A stretch of DNA of 64,000 nucleotides from Knufia peltigerae (Eukaryota; Ascomycota; Eurotiomycetes; Chaetothyriales; Trichomeriaceae): NCBI GenBank assembly GCA_030247855.1, contig JAPDRN010000011.1, positions 124,001 through 188,000 on the forward strand, in the 5' to 3' direction. Position 1 is the first letter of the stretch. Each line of letters begins with the position of its first letter. Shown here one piece after another: positions 32,814-43,537 of this stretch. The notes below the pieces were generated by a model. That model did not search any database. It was not told the origin of the DNA and saw nothing but the letters and a program-made list of their open reading frames with translations. The position numbers were made by a program, and so were the translations under genes.

Positions 32814-34810
32814 ATGCATGAATATCTGCGAGCCTCGAATAGGAGCCATGTCCAAGGCATGCTAAGGTCTCGGAGATCCCTCGTCCTCATCTGCCTACTT
32901 GCGACCATCGCATTCACCACATTCCTCCTACGACGCCCGCAGGTCATCCTTGAAGAGTCGGCGGCCTTTTCGCTCCTCCACGGCCACCATGCGCACGAAG
33001 AGAACCAGCCACTGCTCCCGGCGACGTCACTCCTCCATCCGGTCCACCAGCTCGTAGCGCGGGCAGAGGGGGATTTCCAGACCGTGCGAGCACGTCAGTC
33101 GCGGTCCCTCAGCGACGCCGTGGCAGAATACCGCAGGCGGTACAAGCTGCCACCTCCACCGCACTTTGACAAGTGGTACGATTTCGCGAAGAAGAGGGGG
33201 GTCGAGTTGATAGACGAATATGACACGATATACCACCAGCTGTTGCCCTTTTGGGCGCTGGAACCTCACGTCATCCGGGAACGAACGAGGGAGGCGATCG
33301 GGTTCGACAATGCGCTCATCGCCGTCATGATCCGGAACGGCCAGGTCACAAAGATCGAAGGAGGAGGTGACATGTACGCATGGCACCGCGAAGCCACGCC
33401 CATCATGCTCAAGGAGTTCATCAAATGGCTCCCGGACATGGACCTGCCGTTCAACATCCACGACGAGCCCCGTGTGGTCATGCAGCATGACGACCTCCTC
33501 CACCATGTCCAGGTCGCCAAAGACCAAAACATGCCCAAAGCCTACACGGCGCAGACACTCTCAAACTCGTGGTCGCCCCGACCCGGCGACCTAGGCGAAG
33601 GCGTTCGCATCAAAGAGTACAAGACGACGCGCTTCAATCGTTTTGCCCACCAACCTACCTGGAGCGACTCTCGCCTGTCGTGTTCGCCAGACAGCCCAGC
33701 TCGCGTCTGCTTGAACGACTCCTGTCCGGACAACACAACCGCCTACTCGGGTGTCCCACTCGGCTTCATCAGCAACACCACCGCGTTCAGCGACATTTGC
33801 AACTCGCCGTCCATGGAACGGACGTTTGGCTTTTTCGATCGACCCAACGCCTTCGACGTGACGCACGAGCTGTTTCCCATCTTCTCCCAGTCCAAGATCT
33901 CCAGCTTCCAAGACATCCTGTACCCTTCGCCGTGGTACTACATGGGCCGCGTCACCTACGAGAAGGATCGCGATATGCCGTGGGAGGAGAAAAAGGCCAC
34001 CATGTACTGGCGCGGCAGCACGACGGGCGGGTTTTCTCGCGACGGTGGCTGGCGGCGCCAACATCGCCAACGGTTCCTCACAAAGATCCAACCCTTGAAC
34101 AAGGCCAAGATCCTCGAACTCGACAACTCGTCCGCCACCGAGACGGTGTGGCGTGAAAAAGAGATCAGCGCCGCGGACGTGGCGCAATATTTCGACGTCA
34201 AGTTCACCTACATTGGCCAATGCGACCCTGGCGACTGTGACGCCCAGCGCGAGTATTTTGGCACCGTCGAGCCGGTCAATATGTTTGACGCCCTGGCGTC
34301 CAAGTACCTTTTGGACATTGACGGCAATGCATTCTCCGGGAGGTACTATGCTTGGCTGTTGAGCAAGAGTCTGGTCTACAAGCTCGCCGTGTTCCGAGAG
34401 TGGCACGACGAGTGGCTCAGGCCATGGGTGCATTACGTCCCTCTCGGTTTGGCCGGTGACGAGTACGCCGAGAGCGTGCGCTACTTTGATCAAGAGGTCA
34501 TCGGACGCGTCGAGGGCAAGAGGATCGCAGAGGGAGGTCGAGACTGGGCCCAAAAGGTTTTGAGGAATGATGACTTGGAGGTTTGGTATTTTAGGCTTTT
34601 GCTCGAGTAAGTTTTGTTCATACCCAGTCACACAGCAGCACTCAACCCTACACACACCTACACTTACGACCTTACCTGCATACTTTTTGTTTCCCCACCC
34701 AAGTTTCAATTGCGATGAGGAATTGCTGCTAATTAATGGTTTTTTTGGGACGATACAGATATGGTCGATTGATCGATGACAATAGATACAACATTGGCTT
34801 TTCCCTGTGA
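32814..34810 (+). CDS. GT90/CAP10-family glycosyltransferase, type II membrane protein
   Basis: A predicted Golgi glycosyltransferase of family GT90 (CAP10/KTELC1-like), as used for capsule or cell-wall glycans in fungi. Two exons: 32814-34606 and 34759-34810 (614 residues). The long first exon appears to stop with TAA at 34608-34610. However, that stop overlaps a GTAAGT donor (34607), and splicing to the CAG at 34756-34758 adds YGRLIDDNRYNIGFSL, the usual C-terminal motif of the family. A TM helix SLVLICLLATIAFTTFLL follows a short basic cytosolic tail. Luminal motifs include MYWRGSTTGG, FVDVKF-like YFDVKFTYIGQC, KYLLDIDGNAFSGRYY and SLVYK. N-linked sites are present. A second in-frame ATG at 32859 (MLRSRRS) would give a shorter tail and is equally plausible. 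A 408-codon antisense frame here is a shadow. Confidence 0.87.
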
Positions 34811-35318
34811 TGGACACGACAGAAGGGGACCTTTTTTTTCCCGGTACATAGCATGAGGCGTCTTTCGTTGTCGGGGACTACCACTGTGTTACAAAAGACA
34901 TTCCTGAATCTTGTAGTTCTCTCTTTCTCTCTCTTTCTCTCTCTTTCCCTCGCTGTATCTCCGTCGTCACATGTGTACATAAAACCTTGGGTTGGGCGAC
35001 CTTTTTTCAAATTGCACAAAGATCCCAATCATACAAGTCCACAACGATATCGACATCGCGTGTACAAAACAGGACATCACATCAAGCGACGCTGGCACGG
35101 TAAACGGTCCGTCTGGTTCGGCCAAGGTGGACCAGGTGGGATAGCATGGCATGGCATGGCACAGCATGGCAGGGTAAAATAAAAAAGCAAAGCAAGGCAC
35201 AAGTGTGGCGTAGCAAAGCAAAGCAAAGCACAACATGTCGACCGCTTCGCACTGCTTCTTTCTATTCTTTGTTCTTGTTCACTATCTCTTTTTTTCTTCT
35301 CGCAGTCGGAATTGGTAT

Positions 35319-35349
<31 letters not shown>

Positions 35350-35670
35350 GTCACACACACACACAAACATACACAAACACACACCCACATAACCAGACAC
35401 TACTCCGTAATGCACGCGCACACATACGGACGAGTCTCGTATACACAGGTCCACATTGCAACTCGCTCGGCTTTGGAAAGGCTAGGCCACCTCGTTCCCC
35501 ATAGCCTTACCTCGTTGAACCCTGTACGTATCCGTACCTAAGTTTTCCTCAAGTCATCCATGTTTGTCTGGGTCCATTGTGCACACTGCCAGTCTTGTAC
35601 GGTTCTACGAGAGGACGACCCCATACCACGGCACGGAAGAACCCATGGCAGGAGTTTGATCGTGAGAGCA
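34811..35670. other. Low-complexity intergenic between converging genes
   Basis: This is the 3' space shared by the GT90 and PP2A-A genes. It holds several simple repeats: CTCTCTTT runs (34920-34952), GCATGG-type pentamer/hexamer copies (35143-35170), AAGCA copies (35209-35231), a CT tract (35321-35349) followed by a CA tract (35352-35365), and one TACTCCGTA (35401-35409). Open frames here are repeat-driven and not coding. Confidence 0.65.
34919..35365. repeat. Cluster of microsatellites
   Basis: Four different simple repeats lie within about 450 bp: interrupted CT/TTTC, ATGGC copies, AAGCA copies, then CT changing to CA. They lie between two convergent 3' ends. Confidence 0.7.
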
Positions 35671-37753
35671 CTACTGTCCCGTATCCATCCTCTCGCCGGC
35701 ATTCCAGGTACCTCCAGCCGCGATCGTGGCAAAATACCTGACGTCAACGTCAGAGTCGTCTTGTAGCTTCGTCAAATTGGGCATGATCTGGTCGTTGATG
35801 AGTTCCTCGCCCTTGGGGTTGGGCTGGGACGCGGCCGAGTCTGACGCCTCGAGTTCAGCGAGCGTGCCTTCGGCGGGTAGGCGGCGGAGTGTGTCAATAA
35901 GCACGGAATATGATTTGGCGACATTGAACCGGATGTTGGGGATTGGATCGGTAACGAGACGATCCATCATGGGAAGCACGCTTTCCTGGATGATATCGAA
36001 TGTGACAACGGGGGCGAGCGTCTAGGGAAACAAATCAGTCAGTTTTATAATACCAAGGTTGAGAAGCCAAGGTTCAGCACATACCGTTATAGCAAAGCAG
36101 GTCGTCATCCGGTAAAGGTAGTTCTCTTGTTTACTCATGGCATCGACTTTGGGAATGATGGATTCTTTCGCCCAGTCTACACCAAACACTTCGGTGAGTT
36201 TCTTCAGGTTTTGGGTGGCAGCTTCTCTGATAGAAAAGACTGTGTCACCCAACCAACCCATACACAAAGAGCTCAGTTGCTCATCAAAGAATTTCATACC
36301 CAACTGCTTGGCAAGCAAAGGAATGTACTCGATGATAGCGAGGCGAACGCGCCATTGCTTGTCCTCTGCCAACTGGACGATGGCTGGTAAGAGAGACTGT
36401 GAGAGTAGATCGATGCCAATGACGTTGTTAACCAGTTCAAGTTTCGAGATGATGTGAAGGCGGACATCTGGGAATTCGTCCTTGAGCATTTGGAGAAACA
36501 TGGGGAGAAGATGCGAGATTGTTTCTTCTTTCCCAAGGATTGGAGCCAACCCGCTGAGTTGCGTTCCGAGAGCCGCTCGGACATGCTGTGAAGGGTCGGA
36601 AACAAGATCTTCTATGCTCGTCATGATCTCGTTGAGGAGTGTATCCCTGTCAAGCAGACTGCAGAAGCCGGGGATCTGACTGGCAATTGCCGTTCTGACC
36701 TCTGCTTCGCTGTCTTTCAACAGCTTCACAAATGCCGGAACTAGGTCCCGTGTTACAACCTCTTCATTGACGGCTTTCGCGATCTTTTCGAATTTCTCCG
36801 CGACCATATATCGGACTCTCCAGCTCTTATCTTCGAACAGGCTTCTCAAAGCCGTCAACAACACTCCGTGGCTCGGTTGCTGTTCTTTGGGAATGACCTC
36901 AGCAATGGAGATCAGGACTTCGACGGTGAGGAGCCTGACGCTATCTTGATCATCGCTTGCAAGGTGTTGGAAGAGGGGAATCATTTCGTCAATGACTATG
37001 TCGGTAGGGACTTCTTTGATGAATTTTGCCAGGTGATTTGCTGCTTGTCGTCGGACCATTGGTGTCTCATCATGAACAAGATGGCCAAATTGCGTCCGAA
37101 GGCCTTGTTGTGAAGCCGCGCTGGCTTTTCGATAAGGAGTAACATAGAGTCCGGTAGCCGAGACCTTCGAAGTGAACCAGTCGGCTTTTGAAAGTCGAAT
37201 GGTAAGAGGGATAAAATATTCTTCGACTTGTCGCTCGGACAATTGTTCACAGATCTTGTTGAGAGATTCTACGGCCTGCTTCAGTCAGAATTGTATCAAA
37301 CGTCATATATCATTTCCCTTTCATACCTTGTCTCTCACGAGAGGTTCCTCGATTGCAGCGAGGTTCTCTAGGGGCGCCAAGAGACAATGGCCGTGTTCTG
37401 GTCCTCCGACATATTCGATGAAGTTTCCAAGCTCTTCAGCTAATGCTGTCAAGACTTCATCCTCATCCTCAACAGAGTCTGGATCTGGGTCAGTGCTGGA
37501 GCATCAATCGAGGCGCAGGGAACAGACCATCCAAAAATGGTATCAACTCATCTCTTGTTCTTTCAGGACCCAAAGCTAAAGCAATAGTTGAGAGTCTGTG
37601 TATCGCGTTGAGTCGGAGGAGGACATCGTCGTGCTGTAACCATGTCAGTCTGGGACCAAAACATCTCAGCGAAATGCGACCGCTTCGCACCTTCAGCTCA
37701 TCGATCAGAACGGCAATTGGGTAGAGCTCATCATTGTTGTCTTGTCCTTCCAT
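35671..37753 (-). CDS. TPD3: Protein phosphatase 2A scaffold subunit A (HEAT repeats)
   Basis: The 65-kDa scaffold that bridges the PP2A catalytic and B subunits. Five exons join in phase: 37753-37691, 37633-37528, 37478-37327, 37275-36085 and 36021-35671 (620 residues). The N-terminus MEGQDNNDELYPIAVLIDEL and then DDVLLRLNAIHRLSTIALALG match the first HEAT repeat of PR65. The body is a series of about fifteen HEAT repeats of some 39 residues, for example EETISHLLPMFLQMLKDEFP followed by DVRLHIISKLELVNNVIGID. The end has DPIPNIRFNVAKSY and an acidic Ala/Ser-rich insertion (EASDSAASQPNPKGEE) before the final repeat. This insertion is a fungal feature as far as I recall. The start follows a codon that is TTG, not ATG, so 37753 is the first Met. 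Confidence 0.94.
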
Positions 37754-38470
37754 GATCAATGTACTTCAAATGTATGTTGTATCGCGTGATCCTCTAGGCG
37801 TCCCAACAATGGGAGAGTGTTATTCGTGGGAACTCGCAGGACGGAGGTTGAAGTCGGGCAACCTAAAATAGGGAGAAAGGCTGATTGCAAGATGAGATTT
37901 CAGTTGAGGATACAGTGCATTTCGTGCTGGGAGATTTGTTAGTCCGAGTAAACTCGAGCCAGGAGGGGACAGGAGCCTTGTTGGTGTTCAAAGGCTGCGC
38001 GCTTTCACAACAGTGGGTTCGGCGTAACAGGTCAACATACCACAAGAGGGCGATTATGAAGGGCCGAATAGAGTGATAGCAACTGTTGAGGTGAGGCCCC
38101 GGGTGGAAGATGTCGTGTTCCCGGTACACAGTGACTTGGAATGAGTTGTTATGGGGGGAATTTGCAACGTGGATTAATCACTCTTGCATTGAGCTTCCGT
38201 CATATCATTATTGATTGATGGGTGTCGAACCAGCTGTGGCTTGACGCCCACTTTGATATGTGGCGTTTTGCCTCAACGCCAAGCTTGAATATGACTCTTT
38301 GGGAACTTCGCTTTTTGGGGAGTGAAACAATTTTATAGCACCATCTAGAGCAGCCCAACGGATTCCGAAAGGGCCAACGACCTCTTCCATTACGAGTACG
38401 TAGTCTCACAAAGCAAACGACACCTGTTGCTGCCACTCCAAGGGCCGTCTCCTGCCGGGTCCAGCGCAAA
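37754..38470. other. Divergent promoter region
   Basis: This is the spacer between the PP2A-A gene (-) and the Phe-tRNA synthetase beta gene (+). No recognisable coding sequence or RNA gene; a minus-strand 102-codon frame (38200-38508) overlaps the synthetase start and is a shadow. Confidence 0.55.
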
Positions 38471-40279
38471 ATGCCTACCATTTCTGTGGATAAGGCTGCC
38501 CTCTTCAAGGCACTGGGGAGAGATTACACGACGGAAGAATTCGACGAGCTATGTTTCGACTTCGGCATTGAGCTAGACGAGGACACCTCGTTGACAGAAC
38601 GACCGATCGTGGACGGTGTGCAAGAGCCCCCGCAGCTGAAGATCGAAATCCCCGCCAACCGATATGACATGTTGTGCTACGAAGGCATACAACTTATGCT
38701 AAACATCTTCAACCGCAAAGTCGACGCACCCAAGTACGTTCTGAAGGCACCGGCAAAGGGAGAGCTGCAGACCATTACAGTGACGAAAGACACGGCCAGA
38801 ATAAGACCGTATGTCTCGGGAGCAATTTTAAGGAATATCAAATTCGACCAAGCGAGATACGCCTCATTCATTGACCTCCAAGACAAGCTCCATCAGAACC
38901 TTGCCCGACACCGGACACTGGTATCTATTGGCACTCATGACTTGGACACCATCAAAGGACCATTCACATACGAAGCACTGCCTCCCAAGGATATCAAATT
39001 CGCTCCTCTAAACCAGACCAAGGTAATGAATGGCGAGCAACTGATGGATTTCTACGACAAAGACAAACATCTCGGCAAGTATCTTCACATCATCCGAGAC
39101 TCTCCTGTTTACCCTGTCATCTACGACTCCAACCGCGACGTGTGCTCTTTACCGCCGATTATCAATGGCAACCTCAGCAAAATCACTCTAGACACAAAAA
39201 ATGTTTTTATCGAGGTGACGGCCACAGACAAGACCAAACTAGAAGTCGTCGTCAACATAGTCGTCGCTATGTTTTCGCAGTACACAGCGGAGCAGTTCAC
39301 CGTGGAGCCCGTACAGATCGTATCCGAGCACAACGGCGAGTCTCGGCAGGTTCCCGACCTCACACCACGTACGACACAAGCAGAAGTAGACTACATCAAC
39401 GGCTGCAGTGGGCTCTCTCTCACCACACAAGAGGTCTGCACGCTGCTCACCCGCATGAGTTACACCGCGCGCCCGTCCAAATCCAGCCCGAACCTGATTG
39501 ACGTCGACGTACCGATTACCCGCGCAGATGTACTTCACCAAGCCGATATCATGGAAGATGTCTGTATCGCCTATGGCTTCAACAAACTCCCTCGCGCTTT
39601 CCCCAAGGTCGGCGCGACGGTTGCAGCTCCACTCGCCGTCAACAAGTTGTCCGACATTCTTCGCCTCGAGGCCGCAATGGCAGGTTGGGCCGAGGTGCTG
39701 CCCCTGATCTTGTGCTCACACGATGAGAACTTTGGCTGGCTCAACCGTAAAGACGATGGCAAGACGGCCGTGCGCCTGGCCAACCCCAAAACGGCAGAGT
39801 ACCAAGTCGTCCGCACCACGCTGCTCCCCGGCCTGCTCAAGACGATCCGCGAAAACAAGCACCATTCCTTACCGATGAAGATCTTCGAGGTGTCGGACGT
39901 GGCGTTCAAGGACGAATCGCTGGAGCGCAAGTCCCGCAACGAGCGCCATTTCGCGGCGGCGTGGTACGGCAAGACGTCTGGTTTTGAGGTCGTTCACGGC
40001 CTCCTGGACCGTGTCATGGCCATGCTGCAAACCGCCTTCATCACCCACGAGGAAGGTCTGGAGATCAAGAATGGGAACGCCAAGGGTATGCACTACTGGA
40101 TCGAGGAGCTAGATGACCCGACGTACTTTGCCGGACACGGAGCCAGTATTCATGCAAAGATTGCCGGCAAGGATCTTGTCATTGGCACCTTTGGCATCCT
40201 GCATCCCACCGTGCTGGAGAAGTTTGAGCTCAAGTACCCGGTTAGCGCGTTGGAGTTCAATGTGGAAGTCTTTCTATGA
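38471..40279 (+). CDS. FRS1: Phenylalanyl-tRNA synthetase beta subunit, cytosolic
   Basis: Beta subunit of the heterotetrameric eukaryotic PheRS, which charges tRNA-Phe. A single exon encodes 602 residues, close to yeast Frs1. The N-terminus MPTISVDKAALFKALGRDYT and FDELCFDFGIELDED are archaeal/eukaryotic type. KIEIPANRYDMLCYEGIQ opens the B3/B4 domain. B5 includes the segment TRADVLHQADIMEDVCIAYG with conserved acidic residues. The C-terminal class II-like domain has AEVLPLILCSHDENF, VRTTLLPGLLKTIRENKHHS, KIFEVSDVAF and IGTFGILHPTVLEKFELKYP. It catalyses no aminoacylation itself but forms the tRNA and editing surfaces. Intronless in this window, unlike most neighbours. Confidence 0.95.
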   Translation: MPTISVDKAALFKALGRDYTTEEFDELCFDFGIELDEDTSLTERPIVDGVQEPPQLKIEIPANRYDMLCYEGIQLMLNIFNRKVDAPKYVLKAPAKGELQTITVTKDTARIRPYVSGAILRNIKFDQARYASFIDLQDKLHQNLARHRTLVSIGTHDLDTIKGPFTYEALPPKDIKFAPLNQTKVMNGEQLMDFYDKDKHLGKYLHIIRDSPVYPVIYDSNRDVCSLPPIINGNLSKITLDTKNVFIEVTATDKTKLEVVVNIVVAMFSQYTAEQFTVEPVQIVSEHNGESRQVPDLTPRTTQAEVDYINGCSGLSLTTQEVCTLLTRMSYTARPSKSSPNLIDVDVPITRADVLHQADIMEDVCIAYGFNKLPRAFPKVGATVAAPLAVNKLSDILRLEAAMAGWAEVLPLILCSHDENFGWLNRKDDGKTAVRLANPKTAEYQVVRTTLLPGLLKTIRENKHHSLPMKIFEVSDVAFKDESLERKSRNERHFAAAWYGKTSGFEVVHGLLDRVMAMLQTAFITHEEGLEIKNGNAKGMHYWIEELDDPTYFAGHGASIHAKIAGKDLVIGTFGILHPTVLEKFELKYPVSALEFNVEVFL

Positions 40280-40735
40280 GCGATCTGCCTGCCGCGAAAT
40301 TTGCAAGAGAAGAAGGGTAGGATGCGGCATGACCCAACGAGCATGTGGGAAACTGGCGTTGTAAGAAAAGAAAAAAGAGGAGACGCAGTCTAAAACGATA
40401 GAAACGTAGAAGTTTGCCGTGCTCTAGGGTTGTGCACTAAAAGAATCCAAGAATCCAAGAATTGAGAATCAGGAATCGAGGAACATGTTCATTGTTACGA
40501 ATGATGCATTTTATTCATCTCTTCATTGACGATCAAAAAAACTTTGCATCTGCATCATCCCGTGTCTTCGAAATAAGTCAAGGAACATACCCAGCCACGT
40601 TCGTGGGGCGTGGCCCGCAGTACTCTGTTCTTTTCCCCTTTCATTCACATTTTCACCCTGCGTAGGTTCCTAGGAAGGAAGAAGGTATGCTAAACGAAAC
40701 ACAAAAACAAAACGCCTGGAAATGGTCCCACGCTT
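40280..40735. other. Intergenic between converging genes
   Basis: This is the 3' space between FRS1 and RPS3. A/G-rich stretch at 40362-40380 and AT-rich DNA near 40440-40500. Nothing coding. Confidence 0.6.
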
Positions 40736-41709
40736 TTATTCCTGAGCATACGTCTCCTCTCCACCCTCGCCGTTCTCTTGGGCCGCCCGAGCGTCTTGGG
40801 CAGCTTGCTGAGCGGCCAGGGCCTTGGCACCGTAGTCTTGCGACATGGGCTGCACGACCGGCTGCTCCTCCTTGGGGTCGATGATGGTGACGGAGTCGGG
40901 GAGGGACTTCTGGGGACCGGCCTTGCCTTCTGGGTCGCTGCCGCGCATGATCTTGACCTTGATACCCAAGACACCCTGTCTCAGCAGGACGTGACGGGTG
41001 GCTGTGTCGATGAAGTCGTTGACCGGTTGACCGGAGTGGATCATGAAACCGTCCTACGGGGACAATGTGTCAGCATTTACATTCTCGAAACATTGCGCTG
41101 TCTTGCTCCAGATAGGTGTGTATTCTTGTGTGTGTGAGGCGCCTTACAGTGAATTTCATGCTCTTCGCACGAGCAGCACGGAGCTTGCCAGAGACGACGA
41201 CCTCGCAACCCTTGGCACCGCTCTCCATGATGAATCTCAGCACACCGTAGCATGCTCTTCGCACGGCCAGACCGTTCAACAGCTTGTATCGGAGGGATTC
41301 GCACTGGGCGACGGCGGAGAGACCACGGTTCTGAACCTTGGCGGCGTACAGGGAGACGCTGTTCTCGGGGAACTTGAATCGCTTCTGGATGAGAGAGGTG
41401 AGTTCGCGGATTCGTCGACCCTGCTCGCCCAGGACTTCTTGAGTGTGTGTGGCTCGGATGACTAGCAGTGTTTTGCCCAATGTTAGAAAATTCTGATCTT
41501 ATCACCACCACCATCTGCGTCGCCATGATCATGTCTAAGAGTTGTTGCTACATACTGATGTCAGTCACGGTGGGAGTGACTCGGACCTCGACGCCGGAGT
41601 ATCCTTCCTCGGCCAGCTCGCGCTGGAAGAACTCGTTGAGTTCGGCATAGAAGACACCGTCGGCGACGAACTTGCGTCTCTTGGAGATGGCTCCTTGTTG
41701 AGTCGTCAT
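40736..41709 (-). CDS. RPS3: 40S ribosomal protein uS3 (S3)
   Basis: Small-subunit ribosomal protein at the mRNA entry channel. Three exons join in phase: 41709-41556, 41461-41148 and 41053-40736 (261 residues). The protein starts with the usual QGAISKRRKFVADGVFYAEL. The KH domain contains VRVTPTVTDIIIRATHTQEV (rebuilt across intron 1) and LGEQGRRIRELTSLIQKRF. Then come SLRYKLLNGLAVRRACYGVL and SGKLRAARAKSMKF. After intron 2 there is DGFMIHSGQPVNDFIDTATR, and GVLGIKVKIM follows. The C-terminal tail, Ala/Gln/Glu-rich with VVQPMSQDYGAKALAAQQAA, is longer than in yeast and typical of filamentous fungi. Upstream, at 41878-41885, is a perfect TCACGTGA palindrome. Confidence 0.96.
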
Positions 41710-43537
41710 AATTTCGGCTGGTTGTGTGAGGGAGGAGGGAAATAGGGTGTTGACGGTGTGTGGTGCAAAGTCGCAGTTTGGGTGCTGTTTCAATTTCCTC
41801 GAATTGTGAGGGGGGGAATGTGAATTTCGTTCGCCAAGAGATATTTTTCGTGGGAGACGGACGGAGACTGATTTGAATCACGTGATGAACACCGGCAGCC
41901 TGGTGGATGGTGATTGGATAGACACTTTTGAACTGCTTGGTTCACCGTACGAGTTGCAACTGCTTGCAATTCTACTGTAGAATCATAGCTCGATAGGCTT
42001 TGTAGCATCTACATTGCCATGAAACCCATCTTATACCTCTCGTGAAGGTGCACAAATCTAAACCACTGACGCTTTCATGCAAGCAGGATGCTGTATGTGT
42101 AGGCGATGGGCAGGAGCATCAACTCATGGACACTCTTGCCATTTGCAGGCGCGAGTTTCCTGATGCGAAGAACCCAAATACTGGTAGGTGTACCTTTGTA
42201 TTTGCAGTTATGGGAGGTATGGCTGTGGCCAATACTTCCAACATCCATACTTGATCTTCTGAACCCCGGAAGGAAAAACGTCCCAGAGATATGCGTTTTC
42301 TGCCCCTATGATTCTCTTGTTGTGTATGTGGACAATCAGGTCCAACAATGGTCTCTTCTGCTTTTTCCCCGTTGTCATTCTGTTTTCCTTCTGTTGTTCT
42401 ATATGGTCGGCCGTCTCAGGCCTTGTCGTAAGGACTGTGGGAGATAATCTCTTGCCTATACAGTCAAGCTATGGGCTACCATTTCATTTGTATGGTAAGA
42501 ATGGTCGATACTATTGACTCACCTGTGTCCATCCGTCATGGTGGTTGGAGGTGTTCCTGGGTATTCCTCTTGTAGCCTGCCTGTGTTTCTTTTCTGAAGC
42601 GTCTCCAGTCACGTTTCCTCTATGCGAGAGCTGTTGTTTCTTTCATTCTCTTGAGAGTATTGATACTCAGGTACCTGTATCTTGCGTTGTGGTGTGTGGT
42701 GGTGGTGATGGTGGTCGTGTACAAAGGTTGGTTCAACTGACACGGAACCATGGCTACCGCCGATACTGGCCTGCAATCTTGACAACGTATACTTTGAAAT
42801 ACTGCTTCATTTATCTTGCCTGAGAGGTAAGTCGACGGCATATTTGGCTTGGTAGTTGTTTCGTCACTCAATGTCCCTTTGATGGAGCTCTAGGGAGGTT
42901 CTGAAGAGAAGAGCAAAGAACAGCACGACCCTACGCAGCCCAACTACACAAAGATTCCTGTGTGACTTTGTGCCGAGCCAGTTGAAATGTGTGAATATGC
43001 ATCATCACCATGTTCGAAATCTCAGGCGGTCAATCAACAACCCGCCATCACCTGGTCTCCGCTACGAGCTGCTCAACTTGCGTGGGCGTAGAGAATTCCG
43101 GAATTCTTTTTGATGATTGAGATCTCATTTTATCAATGTGCTCTCTCTGACCATCTTGATAACAAATATCACAACACACCACAAGGTCAGTTTCTGCTTG
43201 ACAGCAGTACCGAACTCGCCTCGTCTCATTTTATTTACTGCCATACTTGCAGACATCCTGCTTCCCCCCTTGGCAGTGCACATGTTAGTACCAGACCTGA
43301 CCATCTCTCACTCTCACATTGCAACCCATTGATCAGAATTTGTCTTTTGATCTGGCCAGTTTTGCGCTGGTTCCTTGCGTCCTCACCGTTGCCAAAAATT
43401 CTCTGCCTACCCCTCGCCTCTCTCATTCTTTCTCATCACTTCATCTCTCTCTCTCTCTTCTCCTTCTTCAACTCAATCTTCCCATCCCTGTCTTTCTTTC
43501 GAATCCAGGCTTCATTTGCTGACCGATCTCTTCAGCA
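41710..43537. other. Intergenic, divergent promoters
   Basis: A 1.8-kb spacer between RPS3 (-) and the DED1-like helicase (+). It contains the TCACGTGA site (41878-41885) and a CT-rich leader near 43435-43475 before the helicase start. Frames such as 43110-43703 run through this CT-rich leader and lack recognisable domains. Confidence 0.55.
41878..41885. promoter_or_regulatory. TCACGTGA palindrome upstream of RPS3
   Basis: A perfect 8-bp Cbf1/bHLH-type site, 169 bp upstream of the RPS3 start. Cbf1-like sites are reported in ribosomal-protein promoters of several ascomycetes, so a role in RPS3 expression is plausible but inferred from position only. Confidence 0.45.

Noticed and set aside
33591..34817. 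A 408-codon minus-strand frame
   Set aside because: It lies antisense to the GT90 gene, whose motifs are clear. The antisense product has no recognisable motif and reflects GC-rich third positions.
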